A stretch of DNA of 49,311 nt from Saksenaea vasiformis B4078. Its lineage: Eukaryota; Mucoromycota; Mucoromycetes; Mucorales; Saksenaeaceae. The stretch is from assembly GCA_000697055.1 (NCBI GenBank), contig JNDT01002073.1, positions 1 through 49,311 of the forward strand, given 5' to 3'. The notes below the pieces were generated by a model, which was not told the origin of the DNA, made no database searches, and saw only the letters and a list, made by a program, of their open reading frames with translations. This document shows, one piece after another, positions 1 through 12,600 of the stretch. A program made the translations under genes and the position numbers. Positions within the stretch are counted from its first letter, which is position 1. Every line of letters starts with the position of its first letter.

Positions 1-264
1 TGTGGTGTTGGGTGTAACCGTATTCTGGCGGAGAAGCTGATTCATCTCGTAGGCGGTGTATAGTTTAGTGCAGGTGTGGCATCTGAACAGAGTTTGGGGA
101 GGTAGTGTGTTTTTAACCGTACCATGTCTTCGGAGCACTGACTTGGAGCACTGTCCATTGTTGCAGTAGAAGTTCTTTTTGGTTTGGTCGAAGAGTTGGT
201 TGAGAGCTTCGAGTTCGGGAGAAGTCAGCAGCTTGGCTGTCTCGGTGTTGTCCTGTGGTGGCAT
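1..264 (-). CDS. Partial zinc-ribbon-like protein, N-terminal 88 codons, runs off left edge
   Basis: An open frame starts at an ATG at 264 and stays open to the window edge, so only the N-terminus is visible. It begins MPPQDNTETAKLL and carries two cysteine pairs spaced like a zinc ribbon: FYCNNGQCSKS near residues 31-41 and FRCHTCTKLY near residues 60-70. The frame is open for about 30 codons upstream of the ATG without another methionine. I do not recognise the family. Short proteins with this kind of N-terminal Cys pair arrangement can be parts of mobile elements, but nothing here proves that. The coding call rests on the open frame and the regular cysteine spacing. Confidence 0.5.
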   Translation of the reverse strand, partial: MPPQDNTETAKLLTSPELEALNQLFDQTKKNFYCNNGQCSKSVLRRHGTVKNTLPPQTLFRCHTCTKLYTAYEMNQLLRQNTVTPNTT

Positions 265-582
265 CGGGTTTGTTGCAGGCGTGCGCCGTCGATGATGCGC
301 TGTGGTACGGTCTGGGGTTCCGTAGGGGTGGAAATGTGGTTTGGTTGTAATAGTATGTATCTTGAGTTGATGTATATCACGACTTTATCGAACGCTATGT
401 AAAAGTGTAGAATAGCGGAGAAAGCCCCGACCCTTCTTTACTGCTTTTTGGAAGAGCGTTTGCGTAGCGAGTGGTTTGTTCTATTGGTAAACGCGAAAAA
501 TCTTTTCAAGCGGCGCAATGTAACATGCACAAATATTGTACGCTTGCAAGGGAAACCAGGTTCCTGAAGTTTAGATCCTAGC
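265..582. other. Divergent intergenic region
   Basis: This 318-bp stretch lies between the minus-strand partial gene and the plus-strand T5orf172 gene and should hold both promoters. I see no clear TATA box, repeat or RNA gene. Confidence 0.4.
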
Positions 583-1769
583 ATGTACAGAAAAGGCCAT
601 TATGCGATGGCCAAAATTACCTGGCTATGGGCAATGCGAGCCATGATTTCTACAGAATGCAGATCATCGATGATCAACATGCCCATAATTAGAAAGCCAT
701 GCGTCCGCCTTAATTTAACTCCTGTCCAGAAACGATGCAGACATAGCTCTACCTCTGAGAAGCCCTTAATCGTAAGCCGTCGGTGTCGTGGATTTCGTTT
801 GTCAGATGGACATCGATGTGAACGTCGAGTTAAATTACAAGCAGATGCCCATGAATCAGAATTCTATTGTGCGTTCCATAAAAGACAGCCTACGACAGAA
901 TCTAAAGGACCGTCAACCTTAGCGACACACGAAAGTCGAGATCTTGCAGAAATCTCGGTACAAAAGACGAATGAGTGTGGAGACGAGCAGGAGGTCGAAA
1001 CGGAGGAAACGCAGCCAACAAAGGATAAACGACCGCGACCAATTTATGATTGCTGGAGTCGTAAGTATCTGGTGGAAGAGTATTTCTTATTTACTAAACA
1101 GGTAACACTTCAGTGTGGATCGGTTCGCATGTAAAAAGGACACAGCGACAGAGTATTCGAGCTGAGATGGAGAAGCCGATTTCAGAACACGATGAACCCG
1201 GTTATATCTACGCATACAGTCTGAAGCAGGGTCCACGGGTACCCACAAGTAGATTTGCTTACTTCAAGATCGGGCGTACGACAAATCCACACCGGCGGAT
1301 GTACCAAGTGTCTAATAAATGCAAATTTAGACCCAACATCATGGAATTATTTCCGAGTTTTCCACCGCATGCAAGGGTGACAGATCATAACCTTGCATCG
1401 CTGGATTGGACGCTCGATCAGCTCCCGAAGTGCCCACTTTCGCATCGTGTTGAGCGATTGATCTTATGGGAATTATCAAGCATATATAGCAAAGCCGGAT
1501 TTAAGTGCCCTGAGTGCAAAACGATGCATCGTGAATGGATTCGAGTAGCACGCCACCGTAAACCGAATGGACGAATTACCAGTGATCGTGATGTGTGGAA
1601 CCTACGCGTTCGACCTATTATTTTACGATGGATCCAGTATGGCGTGGCAGCAGCAGCAACTCATGAGGCGCATCAGGCACTAAAAGCATTACCAGAACCG
1701 ATACTCCCCAAGGAAACCACAATAGAAGAAGGCGAAGCAGTTGTGCAGGCCATACAGCTGAGCAAATAG
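583..1769 (+). CDS. T5orf172/DUF1766 (GIY-YIG-like) domain protein, two exons
   Basis: Exons are 583..1060 and 1114..1769, giving 377 aa. The donor at 1061 is GTAAGT. Acceptors at 1101 and 1113 both keep frame; I prefer 1113 because the TACTAAAC branch site then lies at a normal distance. The N-terminal half has a Cys/His set (CRGF..HRCERRV..YCAFH) that may bind zinc. The C-terminal half has the family core: GYIYAYSLKQG, then FKIGRTTNPHRR, then a glutamate in HRVERLILWEL. These match the T5orf172 fold, a GIY-YIG relative found in fungal proteins such as S. pombe Mug113. Nuclease activity is not shown. The start could instead be an internal methionine at 643. Confidence 0.8.
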
Positions 1770-2081
1770 AATTTATTAGATTTCATTCGTAATTTTGCGT
1801 CAGTTGAAGATAATCTGGCGCCCCCTCAAATTTTGTCTTATGCTATTCCAATAAACTCTCTGTCCACGGGAGGACCAGGTTCATGCAAGTAATGTACGAT
1901 TTTCTGCCATGATCGATGGACTAAGCACGTCCACTTATCTCTTTTCACGCACAATTGACTCTTTCTGAATGCGAATTGATTTGGAGCAGCTTAAACGTTT
2001 TTAACAAGCCGTAAACGAACTTTCGTCACAAATACGATGCAAATCTTACGAGAAGATCACAATCATGTGGCAAATCAATAT
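1770..2081. other. Convergent intergenic spacer
   Basis: This spacer separates two convergent genes. An AATAAA-like signal (ccaataaactc, about 1848) fits 3' processing of the upstream gene. Nothing else stands out. Confidence 0.4.
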
Positions 2082-3709
2082 TTAGATAGGGAACCTGCAT
2101 TCTAAACCACGTCCCCGACGCATCGGTTTTCTACCCAGAACGAATTCATCGAGAGATTTGCAACGGAGTGATATAAGGTCCGTATCTGTGGATATGCTGG
2201 TGTCTATAGAATTGGACGCGTAATTTCTCGATATTCTATAAGCTCTTGTCCAACCTCTGGTGTCGTCTTTGTTCATCGCTCCATGACATCGTTGCATACG
2301 TGTTATCTTGAAGTAGCTATAGTCTGTCCATCCAATTAGATAGAGCGCCTTGAAACTTGTATACGGCATATCGATTTCCCTTGAAGTAGAATCAAAAGGC
2401 TTGTACCGTAAGTAAGAAAGACGCGGGCATCGCCGTGATATGTATGAAAGTACGATTTCTTTAAAAATACTTGTTCCATCCAAAGGTGTGTCACATTGAT
2501 ACAGACATAGTCTCTGTAGGTTATGTTGCTTTCCCTTTGCATCATTGCTAGCAATTAACACTTGAGATTCTTCAATGGTCACTGCTTTCAGCTGTGGGAG
2601 ATGATCCAAAGCACGGTCAATCGCGATGGGTTCAGTATTACGGTACAGCCGCAACTCTGTCAAAAGGGAAAACGTAGTCGGTGATTCGAGTTCCTTCATA
2701 CTGCAGTCCGATCTAATATAACGATATCGCCAAGCAGTAAATCTTATCACGTTTGTTACTATGATTGATAATGAAAATCATGTCAGTAGAGCGTAAATCT
2801 CCGGGTGCAGGATATCGTACTAGCATCACGGAGCCTTTCCGGGAAATTCAGCAGCGCAGGGATATTGTGTGCCTTCCATTCGTTGACTACGAGACGTTTT
2901 ATATGTCTGCACGATTCTACAAGGGCCACAATTTCCATTGCGCGTTCGTCATTATCCGTGATCACATGGAGGCTCTCAACGTTTGGAAACTTCTGCGCCA
3001 AAAAGCGAAAAATCGCATCTCCGTTACGGTGCCAACATTCGTACCTTTTGTGACCTTCGTTAAGTACCAAATCGTGTACAGTATTGCAAGGTATGATATC
3101 TTTCAACGTGAACTCGCGTGGATCAACGCTGCTCAATTGAAGCTTCCTTAAAGATGGCAATATATTTGCTAGCAGATCGAGGTCTGATAGAGTAACGGTC
3201 CAGGTAACTATTAGAGACTGAATGTTAGGTAGTCTTTTTAGCTTTTCCGACCAGTCCCGTCTTTCGTCGACGCGGGCTTCTAATCGACTGGAGCACTCAG
3301 GTGGGAGTTTTAGAAGATTGTCAAGATATATTGGTGGAGTGTCTGTGAGACGCTTGCAGTCGCCCACAACGTCCTTGAACGCAGTTCTCCAGAATCTGGA
3401 AAAGTTGACTGTTGTAAGAAAGGGACAAAGACGAGGAAGAGCGCGGATCCTGTGCAGTGGAACGGGCACCTGTTCTCTTAGGCTGAGCGTACGGACATAA
3501 TGCCCGAGCTGTTGGGTCGTCTCAGTTTGCAAGAGCGCATTAAAGAACGATCGCAGTTGACCTCTATCCTTGATGAGGACATGGCGGTACAATATGGGGA
3601 TGCAGACAGCATTCAGCGATCGGCAGAGATATGCGCAATGGAATATCTCCCGTTGAGATAAGCACTCGATAACGATTTCCAAGATTTCAGTTTGTAACCT
3701 ATCTATCAT
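2082..3709 (-). CDS. F-box/leucine-rich-repeat-like protein, two exons
   Basis: Exons run 3709..2821 and 2758..2082 on the minus strand, 521 aa. The intron (2759..2820, 62 bp) has a GTACG donor, a CTACTGAC branch site and a CATAG acceptor, and joins the two open frames without a shift. The N-terminus MIDRLQTEILEIVIECLS is a typical F-box helix start, followed by HCAYLCRSLN. The rest consists of loosely repeated leucine-rich segments (LPNIQSLIV, LPSLRKLQL, FPNVESLHV, LPQLKAVTI). F-box proteins usually recruit substrates to SCF ubiquitin ligases, so that role is inferred. An in-frame methionine 21 residues upstream (3772) would add a hydrophobic stretch unusual for the family, so I chose 3709. 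Confidence 0.75.
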
Positions 3710-5960
3710 TTTGATAGCAAAATAGAGGCAGAAAGAGCAGAAGAAACGCAGAAGAGGAGTGAGATCGAGCATTTTGTCTAAGCAAAGCCCATGTAACGTT
3801 ACACATTCGCTTGCGGTGGCACCCTCTGATGCTATTGCTATGGTTGGCTTTTGAAGCTTTACTATTTATTGGATGGGAATCCCTTTTCCTTAGCAGCCAT
3901 ACCGAATTCCCGACCCAGAGATCAATAAAGTTTAGGGTAGTTTCGGTGGGTGTGCGGTTTTGCAACGTTTGGCGCTAAAAAGCGTGGATCGGACTAAGTA
4001 TGGCCCCTAAGAGATCTGATATTATCTATGAGAAGAAGTATACATCCGCTTATGTGAGACTCGAGTTCACATGGGCTCGAAGTTTGTTAGGGTAGCATAA
4101 AAGCTGCTATTCAGGTATCCGTGGAACTGTTTATAAGGGAGCCATTTGAAGTATGATCCAATCTTATTGGGTTCTGCACACACTGTCTATCCAAGGCAGT
4201 GTCATTCAGATACTGGATCGATATGTATCCTTGAATTCGCACTTATCACATCCTGCAACCATCTCTTGGTACCAGTAACTCTGTCACTGACACAGCTGAA
4301 TGAACATGATATGAAGCGCGCGCAAACCGCGATTGATTACGCACTTACAAGCCCCGGAACGGCAGATACATAGCGTTTATTGCGGAACTATTTATAAATT
4401 AATAAGTGGTTATGGCCGCAGCCTAACAGGACTATTTTTTTTCAATATATCAATAAGTCAAAACTGTATCCAGTACACTAAAATAAAGCTACAGAGGACC
4501 GTATAACACCAAAGACTGAACACATCTCTTTTGCCGGTGAGTCGATCGGATAGCCATGATGATGATATGCGTAGCCAAATATCCCTCAGGTAGCATATTA
4601 CGAACGACGTATTTCTTTGCCGCAATGCGAATGAGGATTTGTTTGACATTAGCGTCGCCAAGATAGAGGAAATACGGGTCTTTCTGGCTGCGAACGGTCT
4701 GACAACACACTACAGACGCCGTAACGATGGCTGTATTACAATACAGCATCGATATATGCAACGCATTGCAGAGCTACTACTCATGCTTTCAACACCTGTT
4801 TGGCCTTTATTTTTTTAAAAGAAAAAGGAAGTTTTCGTGATTGTCCTGATAGTTTAGCCTGACTAGCAGAAATGAATGGTGCTACGAAGTACATGTATTT
4901 GTTTGTGGAATGGAATAGCCATGCAGGACTGCTAGCATCTTGGAGACGAAGTTCGCCGAGAGCAAACGATCGTCTAAAAGACTCGCAAAGTGATAGGTAA
5001 GTCATCATGTGTATTTTTTTAATCATCGTATACGGTCACAAATGCATAGATGCATTTCAATGATACTTCGGATGTTAACAAGAGATAGCATATGGAATGC
5101 CGTGTAGCAAGCGCTGTTACCAGTTCTGCAGTATCCTATCGTAACGCTAGCAGGGATAATCACATGCTCGTTATAGCCTCTTTATATGTTCATGCTCATC
5201 TAGCGACATATCAACCATTGACCACATCTAGCTATAGCCAAAGCAGTAAATCCGATAGATAGAGCTTTCATTGATTATTTCGCGGATTCATCGTCACTCT
5301 TTGGTTGTCAGGCTACCATACATAACGTCTAGACAGAAGATTATATGGCTAGGCAATCTCTTTCCATATGATTTTCTCCAGTTTGCAAATCACTGCATTA
5401 TTTATGTTCTAGATAATAATGCAGACGAGGAAAGTTTATTTCTATCCTGGACCAAGATAAAATTGTCTTTTCCTAATGATTGGGTAGCATCCTCGAAAAG
5501 ATTTGCGATGGTATTAATTTTATCATTTATTGGTTATGGTGAACCCTGAGTGAGTACATCTAACGTAAAAATACATATAAAAAAAATATGGTTCACCTGA
5601 TTGTGTTTGCCTGTGAGTCTTTCGTTTCGGTTTCGTTCGTTAGACACAAAGAAGGATAATAAGAAGAAAGAAACAAAGCACAGGCGCCAATGCGTGTATA
5701 GGACGGTAAGTAAGATCACGTTTTCTACCTAGGCAGAACAGGGTTGTTTGTTTCTCGGATTAAAGGGAGGTGAGAAAGAACGGCCCCATTGGACCAGTCA
5801 GTTTCCCAATACACATATACGTAGGTACACACAGACATCAACAACAATATACACCTTCATGAGATAAAAAAAGAAAGAAAGAAAAAAGAGCTTACTCACG
5901 GCCGATAGGAGAGAGTCAGCGCGAGGGAGGAAGAGGAAAGGAGAAGAAGCGGACTGATGT
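3710..5960. other. Long intergenic region without convincing genes
   Basis: Several open frames of 60-90 codons occur (for example 4489..4761 minus and 4146..4373 plus), but none shows a recognisable domain or splice continuity. The last part (5720-5960) is the 3' flank of the proline dehydrogenase gene and is rich in A/G runs. Confidence 0.4.
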
Positions 5961-8020
5961 TCAGGCTGTTTCGGTAATGGAGGAAATGTCGGGATTAGGG
6001 TTGGTTGCAGCGGTAGGGGTGGTGGTAGCTGTCGCGGATGGTTGGGCAACCCCTGTAAGACGATCTTTGACTTCTTGCCACATCAGATCGCGCTCTTTGG
6101 TAACGCCGCCGAGAACAGTGGAATTTTCCTGTGCACGACGCAGCAGGTATGGAACTACTTCATGGATCATACCATATGGCAAATACTTGTAGATTGAATA
6201 ACCATTCTTGCCTAGTGTATAAGAAATTTGATCTTGCATGCCAAAAAGCTGACCAAAGTGAACGACACCTGAGCGTGGAAGGACACTGTGTCGTTCCATT
6301 TCTTCCACTGTCAAGACAATCGACTCTCGGTTGTGGCTAGCAACCATAAAGACAATGGGGGTTGTTGTAGAAGTCAATGTTTCGCCTGTTTCTTGTTGAT
6401 GTTGCGATAGTTTATCAAGAAGGAATCGGACACCGCCGTTGTAGGATGCATGTGTATCCTGAAGCGTATCATGGATAGGGGATGGATAACCCATTCGCTC
6501 GGCACGCTAAAGAAATATGAGCGACAGGACGAGATAAAGTAGCCAATAGTTTTTTCTCGTTTTTTTTTACCTTGCGCTCAGAAACCATGTAGGCGCCCCG
6601 CACAAGTTTAGCAGCAAATGCGAAATTTTCACGTTTCGCCAATTCAACGTCCCGTTCCAGTTTGGACTGAGCCGCTTTTGTGTACATTTGATCTACATGG
6701 AAGGATGAATGACTTTGTTCTCGACCACAAGCAACAGTGAAACTTACAAGTATTGTAAACGGTGGGAGCATGATCCCGATCATCACGTCGGTTGAACCGT
6801 TGTTGGAGATTCATGGCGACATGATCAATGGCTTCCTGGAAGTACGATTGTTCCGCATCTATCATGATACCTACGCGTTGATCATGAGCAAGCGCGCAGA
6901 CGTCATCAAGACGACGGACCATACGGTCATAGGCCTGAAGTTCTTCTGAAGTCAGGAGGACCTGGCGGTCATCATTATTCTGGGTATGCCACCATATATC
7001 CCGCGCAGCACCTTGAAGATTGAGTAACTTCGAAAACTCAATCTGGTCCAATGTTGCATCGTGCAACCTAGCCACGAGGGCATCCCGGCGTTCCTGTTGT
7101 TCCATGGATTCAGGTGGTGGCAGCACTTCGTGTATCACCCGTTGGAGACCCTGTTTATCAAGCTTGCCTTGGATTTGGTGGCGTTGGAAGGCCTGGTCAA
7201 GCTGATAGATAACCTGGTTCAGCCGCAGGAGCAGTTCAGGGGGCGCAAAGGCAGTGATCTTGACGGCAGCAAAAGCAGAAGAGAAAGGGTAAGACTGCTG
7301 GCCTTGAGCGGCCGTGTTGAGACAGTGTTTCGTCATTTCTAGAACGATATCCGCGTTTTGTTCCTGTCGCCAGTACTTGCATTCTTTTTGTTTGGGTTTT
7401 TTCTTTTCATCGATATGGAGATCGGCTTCTACGCTTAGATCAAGGATGCAGTTGATACCAGCGCGGGCAAGTCGATCCATACTAGCAACGCATTCGTCGG
7501 GGGTCTCACCACCGCAAAATTGGCGGAAAAAAGTATTCTTGATGACCCAGTACACTGGCCCCTGCAGATGGCAGGCCTCAGCTATATTGATCAGATACGG
7601 AGCAGCATCGACAAGCCAGGGAAACGCACAGAGTTTGTAGACAAACAAAGCGAGGATGAGTTCTTCGGTTGATTTGGCCTGCATGGCGGTACGGCTATCA
7701 TCGTCAATTAATTCGGACACAGTCCCTACGGGACTATGGCTGCTGTAGGCAGACATTGGTAATCCTTCAGCTTCTACCTTTGATATCTCAGAGGAAGATA
7801 GGTAGAAATAGGTTAAGGAAGCGCTAGCCAAAGCAATGCTAGCTGAGATGGTCTTGAATGGAGTCCGTGGTCGAGAAGAGGATTGGACTGTAGAAAAAGG
7901 GCTAGAGCGTATCACGTTGTTGGCATGATGATGGAGATAGGGTTTTTGAAGATGAATTGGTGTAGTACGGCGTAAATGATAGAAGATAGTCGAAGTGCGG
8001 GAGAGGGAGAAACGGTGCAT
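5961..8020 (-). CDS. PUT1: Proline dehydrogenase, mitochondrial
   Basis: Exons are 8020..6748, 6692..6571 and 6506..5961 on the minus strand, 646 aa. Both introns (55 and 64 bp) are GT-AG and keep frame. The enzyme oxidises proline to pyrroline-5-carboxylate with FAD in the mitochondrial matrix. The N-terminus is rich in Arg/Ser/Thr and lacks acidic residues, fitting an import presequence, followed by a short hydrophobic stretch. Family signatures are MIDAEQSYFQEAID, NTYQMYTKA, KLVRGAYMVSER, MVASHNRESI, LFGMQDQISYTLG and the proline-binding double arginine in YLLRRAQEN. A region around LDQAFQRHQIQGKLDKQGLQ resembles the EF-hand-like insertion seen in some eukaryotic members. The ATG at 8020 is the first true start. 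The C-terminal tail is Thr/Ala/Pro rich and probably disordered. Confidence 0.93.
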
Positions 8021-8693
8021 ACCAGGGTTATTACACAAGATCAGCTATATATATCAGCTTCTTTAACAGAGTATAGAGAGAGAGAGAGAAAAGAAAATTG
8101 GAGAAATTCTGTGCAGGTTTATATATAATTTTCTATCGAAACCCTCCAAAGCAGAAGTGACGGGCGAGATAGAAAATTTTAGCAGGGAGATGGTGAGGGA
8201 GGCTGATCTTTCCCTACTGGCTGGGGAAAGATACATCCAAAAAAGGTAGATTTCTCACGAGTGAACCAATCAGAGAGTTTGCTTTTCAGCCAAGGTTTTT
8301 TTTTTTTGACAGGCTCAATGCCACATGCAAAGATAAGGTTTGCAGAAACAGAACACAATAGAAAAATGAGAGCAATTCATGGTAAGATGATATGATAAAA
8401 ATATGGGCAATCTGTACATCATTCTACCTATTTAAAATAAGAAACAAAAGGCGAATACTGATCAGCACACCCCTTTTTTCAACCCTTATAGTAAGAGAGA
8501 CAAAGAAGGCGGACGCGAGAGAGAGAGAGAAAGAAAGAGGAACTCGCATGCATTGTAGTGTGTAAACCAATCATAGCGAAACATTAAGATTGTGGCAGAG
8601 TCTTTCGAATAAAAAGGATGGAACACCCCTAAACATAAGCCATCGGGGAAACACGTTTTATGCAATGGTTTTTTATGTTTATTTTACAAATGA
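8021..8693. promoter_or_regulatory. PUT1 upstream region and spacer
   Basis: On the minus strand an ATATATATA run lies about 30-40 bases before the PUT1 start, preceded by a (TC)n tract (8072-8092 region). A second (GA)n tract occurs at about 8516-8536. No gene is visible. Confidence 0.4.
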
Positions 8694-9382
8694 TCACCAG
8701 ATCAAAACATCATGATCACTACTTCTTTTACTACTACTATTGCTACAAGATTCTACATTTTCCTGCGGATCTGGCTCGACAATGTCGGTAATTGTCCAAC
8801 CTTGTCCAGTTTTCATTTGCATTGTTTCTAACCATGCAGCATCTTCTCGTTCTCGCATATGACTGTATTTAATCAGTTTGCGACGCGCTGCTGCAGCCTC
8901 CAATTTGGCCTTGGTGGTCATGACTGCTTCTTCTTGTTTTAATTGTGCAGACAATAGTGACTTTTTCTTAGGTTCTACTGTTTTCTCCTTTGTAAATACA
9001 ATGGGCTCCTCCTCTTTCTCTTCTTTCCATTCATTTCGTCGCTTTTTTCTTGGAATTTTAGTCAATACTGGCTCTGTTTGAGGTTTCTCTTCTTTTTGCT
9101 TCGGTTTTTTTTCACTTGCTGCATTATCCAATGCGCGTATAACTGAATCTTTCCAATGATCAAGGTCCATCGTATCAATATTTCGAGGTAAAAACATCTT
9201 GACTGGTGGTTGTTCGTGACGCGGTAATAATCGAGGAACTTTACGTTGTTGCTTTTGTTCAACTGCCACTAAATGATGGATTTAGTTGAGAGTTGAGCTT
9301 ATCTTTTATTTTACGTGTATCTGTTGTATCATTGGATGAAACACTCGGGCAGTGTGTTCGTTTGACTGGTGGTATAGTGGAT

Positions 9383-9413
<31 letters not shown>

Positions 9414-9680
9414 GGGTTGGTTCTTTTGGTTTGTTATGGAAGAGGCGTATTCTTTTCAAGTTGGATAAAATGGACTTCTTTTTTGGTTGGTTTGTATCCG
9501 TTGGTTTGGATGAAGGTGGACGACTATGTTTTAAATGTTTATATTTATTTCCTATTAACAATAAGATGAGATTTACCTAAATATAAAGCGAAAAGTAGGG
9601 TTTGACTTTGGTTGCTCGGAATGGCGACATGAGGAGAGCGATGACCAAAACTTCTTAGTTGGGAGTTGGTCGGTAGGCAT
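8694..9680 (-). CDS. Lysine-rich hypothetical protein, three exons
   Basis: Exons are 9680..9577, 9523..9315 and 9268..8694 on the minus strand, 295 aa. The introns are 53 and 46 bp, GT-AG, and the three frames join exactly. The protein has a basic Ser/Pro/Lys-rich N-terminus, a run of about ten threonines encoded by a trinucleotide repeat near 9390-9415, a Lys/Glu-rich probably coiled middle, and a more ordered C-terminal part (REREDAAWLETMQMKTGQGW, then TITDIVEPDP). I do not recognise the family. The length, composition and lack of a signal peptide suggest a nuclear or cytosolic, largely disordered protein; this is inference. Confidence 0.7.
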
Positions 9681-12600
9681 ACTGTTGTAAGGAAAAACAA
9701 AATTACTTTTTTTGCATCTGTTGTCTTTTTAAAAGAGATGCGGGAGAAACGGAAATGGCTCCGAATAAGTGAGGAGTAAAGAGGGGAACAGATGGAGTGG
9801 GAAAAACTAACTTGTCTATATTTGGGATCTCGAGAAGTCAAAAAGTGTCTCTTTGCCTCGAAATCTTTTCAATGTGCTACGTTCCGCGTGTCTGGTTCGC
9901 AGCATCATTGGTTCCCAGCTACCTTTACGGATGTAACCCAACTCCGCTTCCGAGTCATTCCCCTCACCCATCGTTTTACCGGATGCCTTTTTTCTTTTAC
10001 TCAATGTATTCCGTATTGGTAAAAAAAAATTCTATTATTGCCTGAATATCCAGGTTCCCCCATTCTACATAGAAAATACTACTAACTTTTTATTTTGGCT
10101 TGCATGCGTTTAGTTAGGATTATCTCCCTCACTTTTTCATTCTCACGCCCAATTCTGCAATCAGTAAACCTAAACGAAGATTCCCATATGCAGCCAGGGT
10201 CTTTTATCCCCCATTCGTTCATTAATTATTAGACCTTGTTTGCTTTGAAAACTTGCTTAGAGTGAAAGTTACCAACATTTCCTTATGGACTGTGCACGCA
10301 TCTTGGAACCCACTAAACCAATTGCTTTCAAATGGTAATAATAACAATTATTATTATTATTATTATTGTTGTAGTGTTTGTTATGAAATGACATATAAAC
10401 AACAGATGAATAGTCCCCATTGCAACTCATAAAAAGCCTGTATGAGTTACATGCTATACGCATGAATATTTGTGCGATCCGTCCCTTTTTATCGCGTATC
10501 TGCCGCCTTAAGCAACATGTCTCTGTGCGTCAGTAATTTTTTTTTGTACTGGAGATTATATTTTTATTGCCGAAGGATAATACACTACGTGCATCCTCGT
10601 AATCTATACGGCAACAGGAATTTTTGATGCATCGGCTACGTGAGAACTGTAGCATCTAAATACTTATGCCACGTACAGTAGACGCATGAACGCTTTGACG
10701 AGCAAAGTTTGTGTGTATATGCCTGGCATGCAGTGTCTCATTCTGCACGGCATCGATGCAGCACTGATGAGATGCGAAGCACAAACTGGACGGAAATGCT
10801 TTATTTGTTGCTTATGCGCCCAATTTCTGGAGACATCCACTGCGATCTCAGCCAATTTGCCAAGATACGTTATTGCCCCACCAGACCATCTTCCCGAATC
10901 ATCCCGCGCTATGTCAGTACTGATATCGTGACAAACTCGCTGTTTAGAAAATCACAAGAGCGTACATAGTCGGAAAAGAAAAAGCCTTGTGATTCCGAGC
11001 ATTTTTTTATCGGGTGTTCAAAATAGAGGAGTGTTGCAGTAAAATACAAACGGCAATTCGTAGAGGTGAGTGGTAGTACAAGGCACTAGTTAACGTCGCA
11101 TGTACTGACCGTATGGATCGACAAAGTTCGTATGTACAACCCATTTATAAAAGGGCAAATAAACAAAACGCGTCATATCTGGAACAAGGTTCTAACCAAG
11201 TCAAGGAAAGCCTTACGATTCAAAATAATCTTAGAATTACTGCATTGTATAGCCCGGAACGTTCCGTCTGGTGATTCTGCACATTGTGATCCATGCATCA
11301 CTACTGAATGACTGCTCATTATTGATGAGGAAGGTACCTTATCGTTCCAATATGAACATTTGTAACAATCAAGTGTGTGTATGTGTAAGACAGTTTATTA
11401 TTATTATCATGTGTGTGTCTGACCGTAGGCTTTCTATTCCTTTTTGGGTAATCCATTCTCAAGACTGTGCTTTTTTTTCATTTCTGATAACAGCTTGGCA
11501 TGATGAACAAAAAAGATTTTTTTTTTCTGGTGAGAACACTAGTGCCACGTAAATAAGGAAGTGGCGTTTTCTGGGCTCATTAGATCAACTTAACATGCAA
11601 AATGAAAAGCCAGCCTGAATTTGATCTGTGTGGATGCTCTATGTACTTCTTCAGTGCGGCCAGTTTCTGAAATGGCATCAGAAGGATAGAGAGCAACACG
11701 ATCGTATGAAGACTTTGTTCCATGTTTGGAGAAACAGGAGTTTTTTGTCTTACGTTACCATACACGATCACTCTGAGATCGATTATACAGCAACCATGCA
11801 AACTAGAATACGGGGAAAACATAAGCAGGGTGCAAATCTTATCGTCTTTCATTCCGAAAACGATACGTACAGGAGCCACGTTTTGACAGACGAAGTTTGT
11901 CTTTGTGAATGATTGTGCGTAGAATTTCGAATCGTTGTACAATTAGCGCCTCAATGTTGCACCAGGAAAACACTCCAAGAGAACAATAAACATAGCACAG
12001 TACTATGCCCACGCAATAGTAGTACAAGAAATTTGCCACTGCAAGACATTACGCCACTGTGCTCATGCAATGCAAGCTACAGGACCTGGCGTCACCTGGT
12101 ATTCGCGATAGATGGTAGCGGTCCCCTCATTTATCATCAGCAACTTCATATATGTCGTCCCAAGCTTGCTGAGCAGCAAATCTATCCATATAGTAATGGC
12201 TGCCGTTTACTATTAATCGCAAAGGATTGAAACATTCCAGGAATCAAAAATCGAAGGTGTACTATAGACCGTATATGAGTAATCAAATGACGAATTAAAA
12301 AGATCATTTTTCGAGTGCCGGGTCTCTAATTTAAAGGTTAACTATATTCGCATCCGTTGCATGTGCCTCTTCTGTTTATACTTCATTTTCCCAACAAGCA
12401 TGCAGTAGACAAAAAAATTTGCAAATCCGGGCTTGAGATCCCTCGTTTCAATCGGAGGCATTTCTTTTTCGATGCAAGAAATGGGCACTAGGAATCTGAG
12501 AATATTAACAGATGCAGTAAGTCCTTTTCACACAGAGTCTGCCAGATAAGAAATAGCAAACAGTACAATACTGTTGGCTATTTTGACATCAGAACTTTGT

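Noticed and set aside
3699..3965. Minus-strand frame upstream of the F-box gene
   Set aside because: It overlaps the F-box N-terminus in another frame and has no features of its own.
5798..6049. Proline-rich minus-strand frame
   Set aside because: It is a shadow of the proline dehydrogenase C-terminal low-complexity region in another frame.
11580..12039. 120- and 66-codon minus-strand frames
   Set aside because: I tried to join them by splicing and found no consistent frame or family motif.
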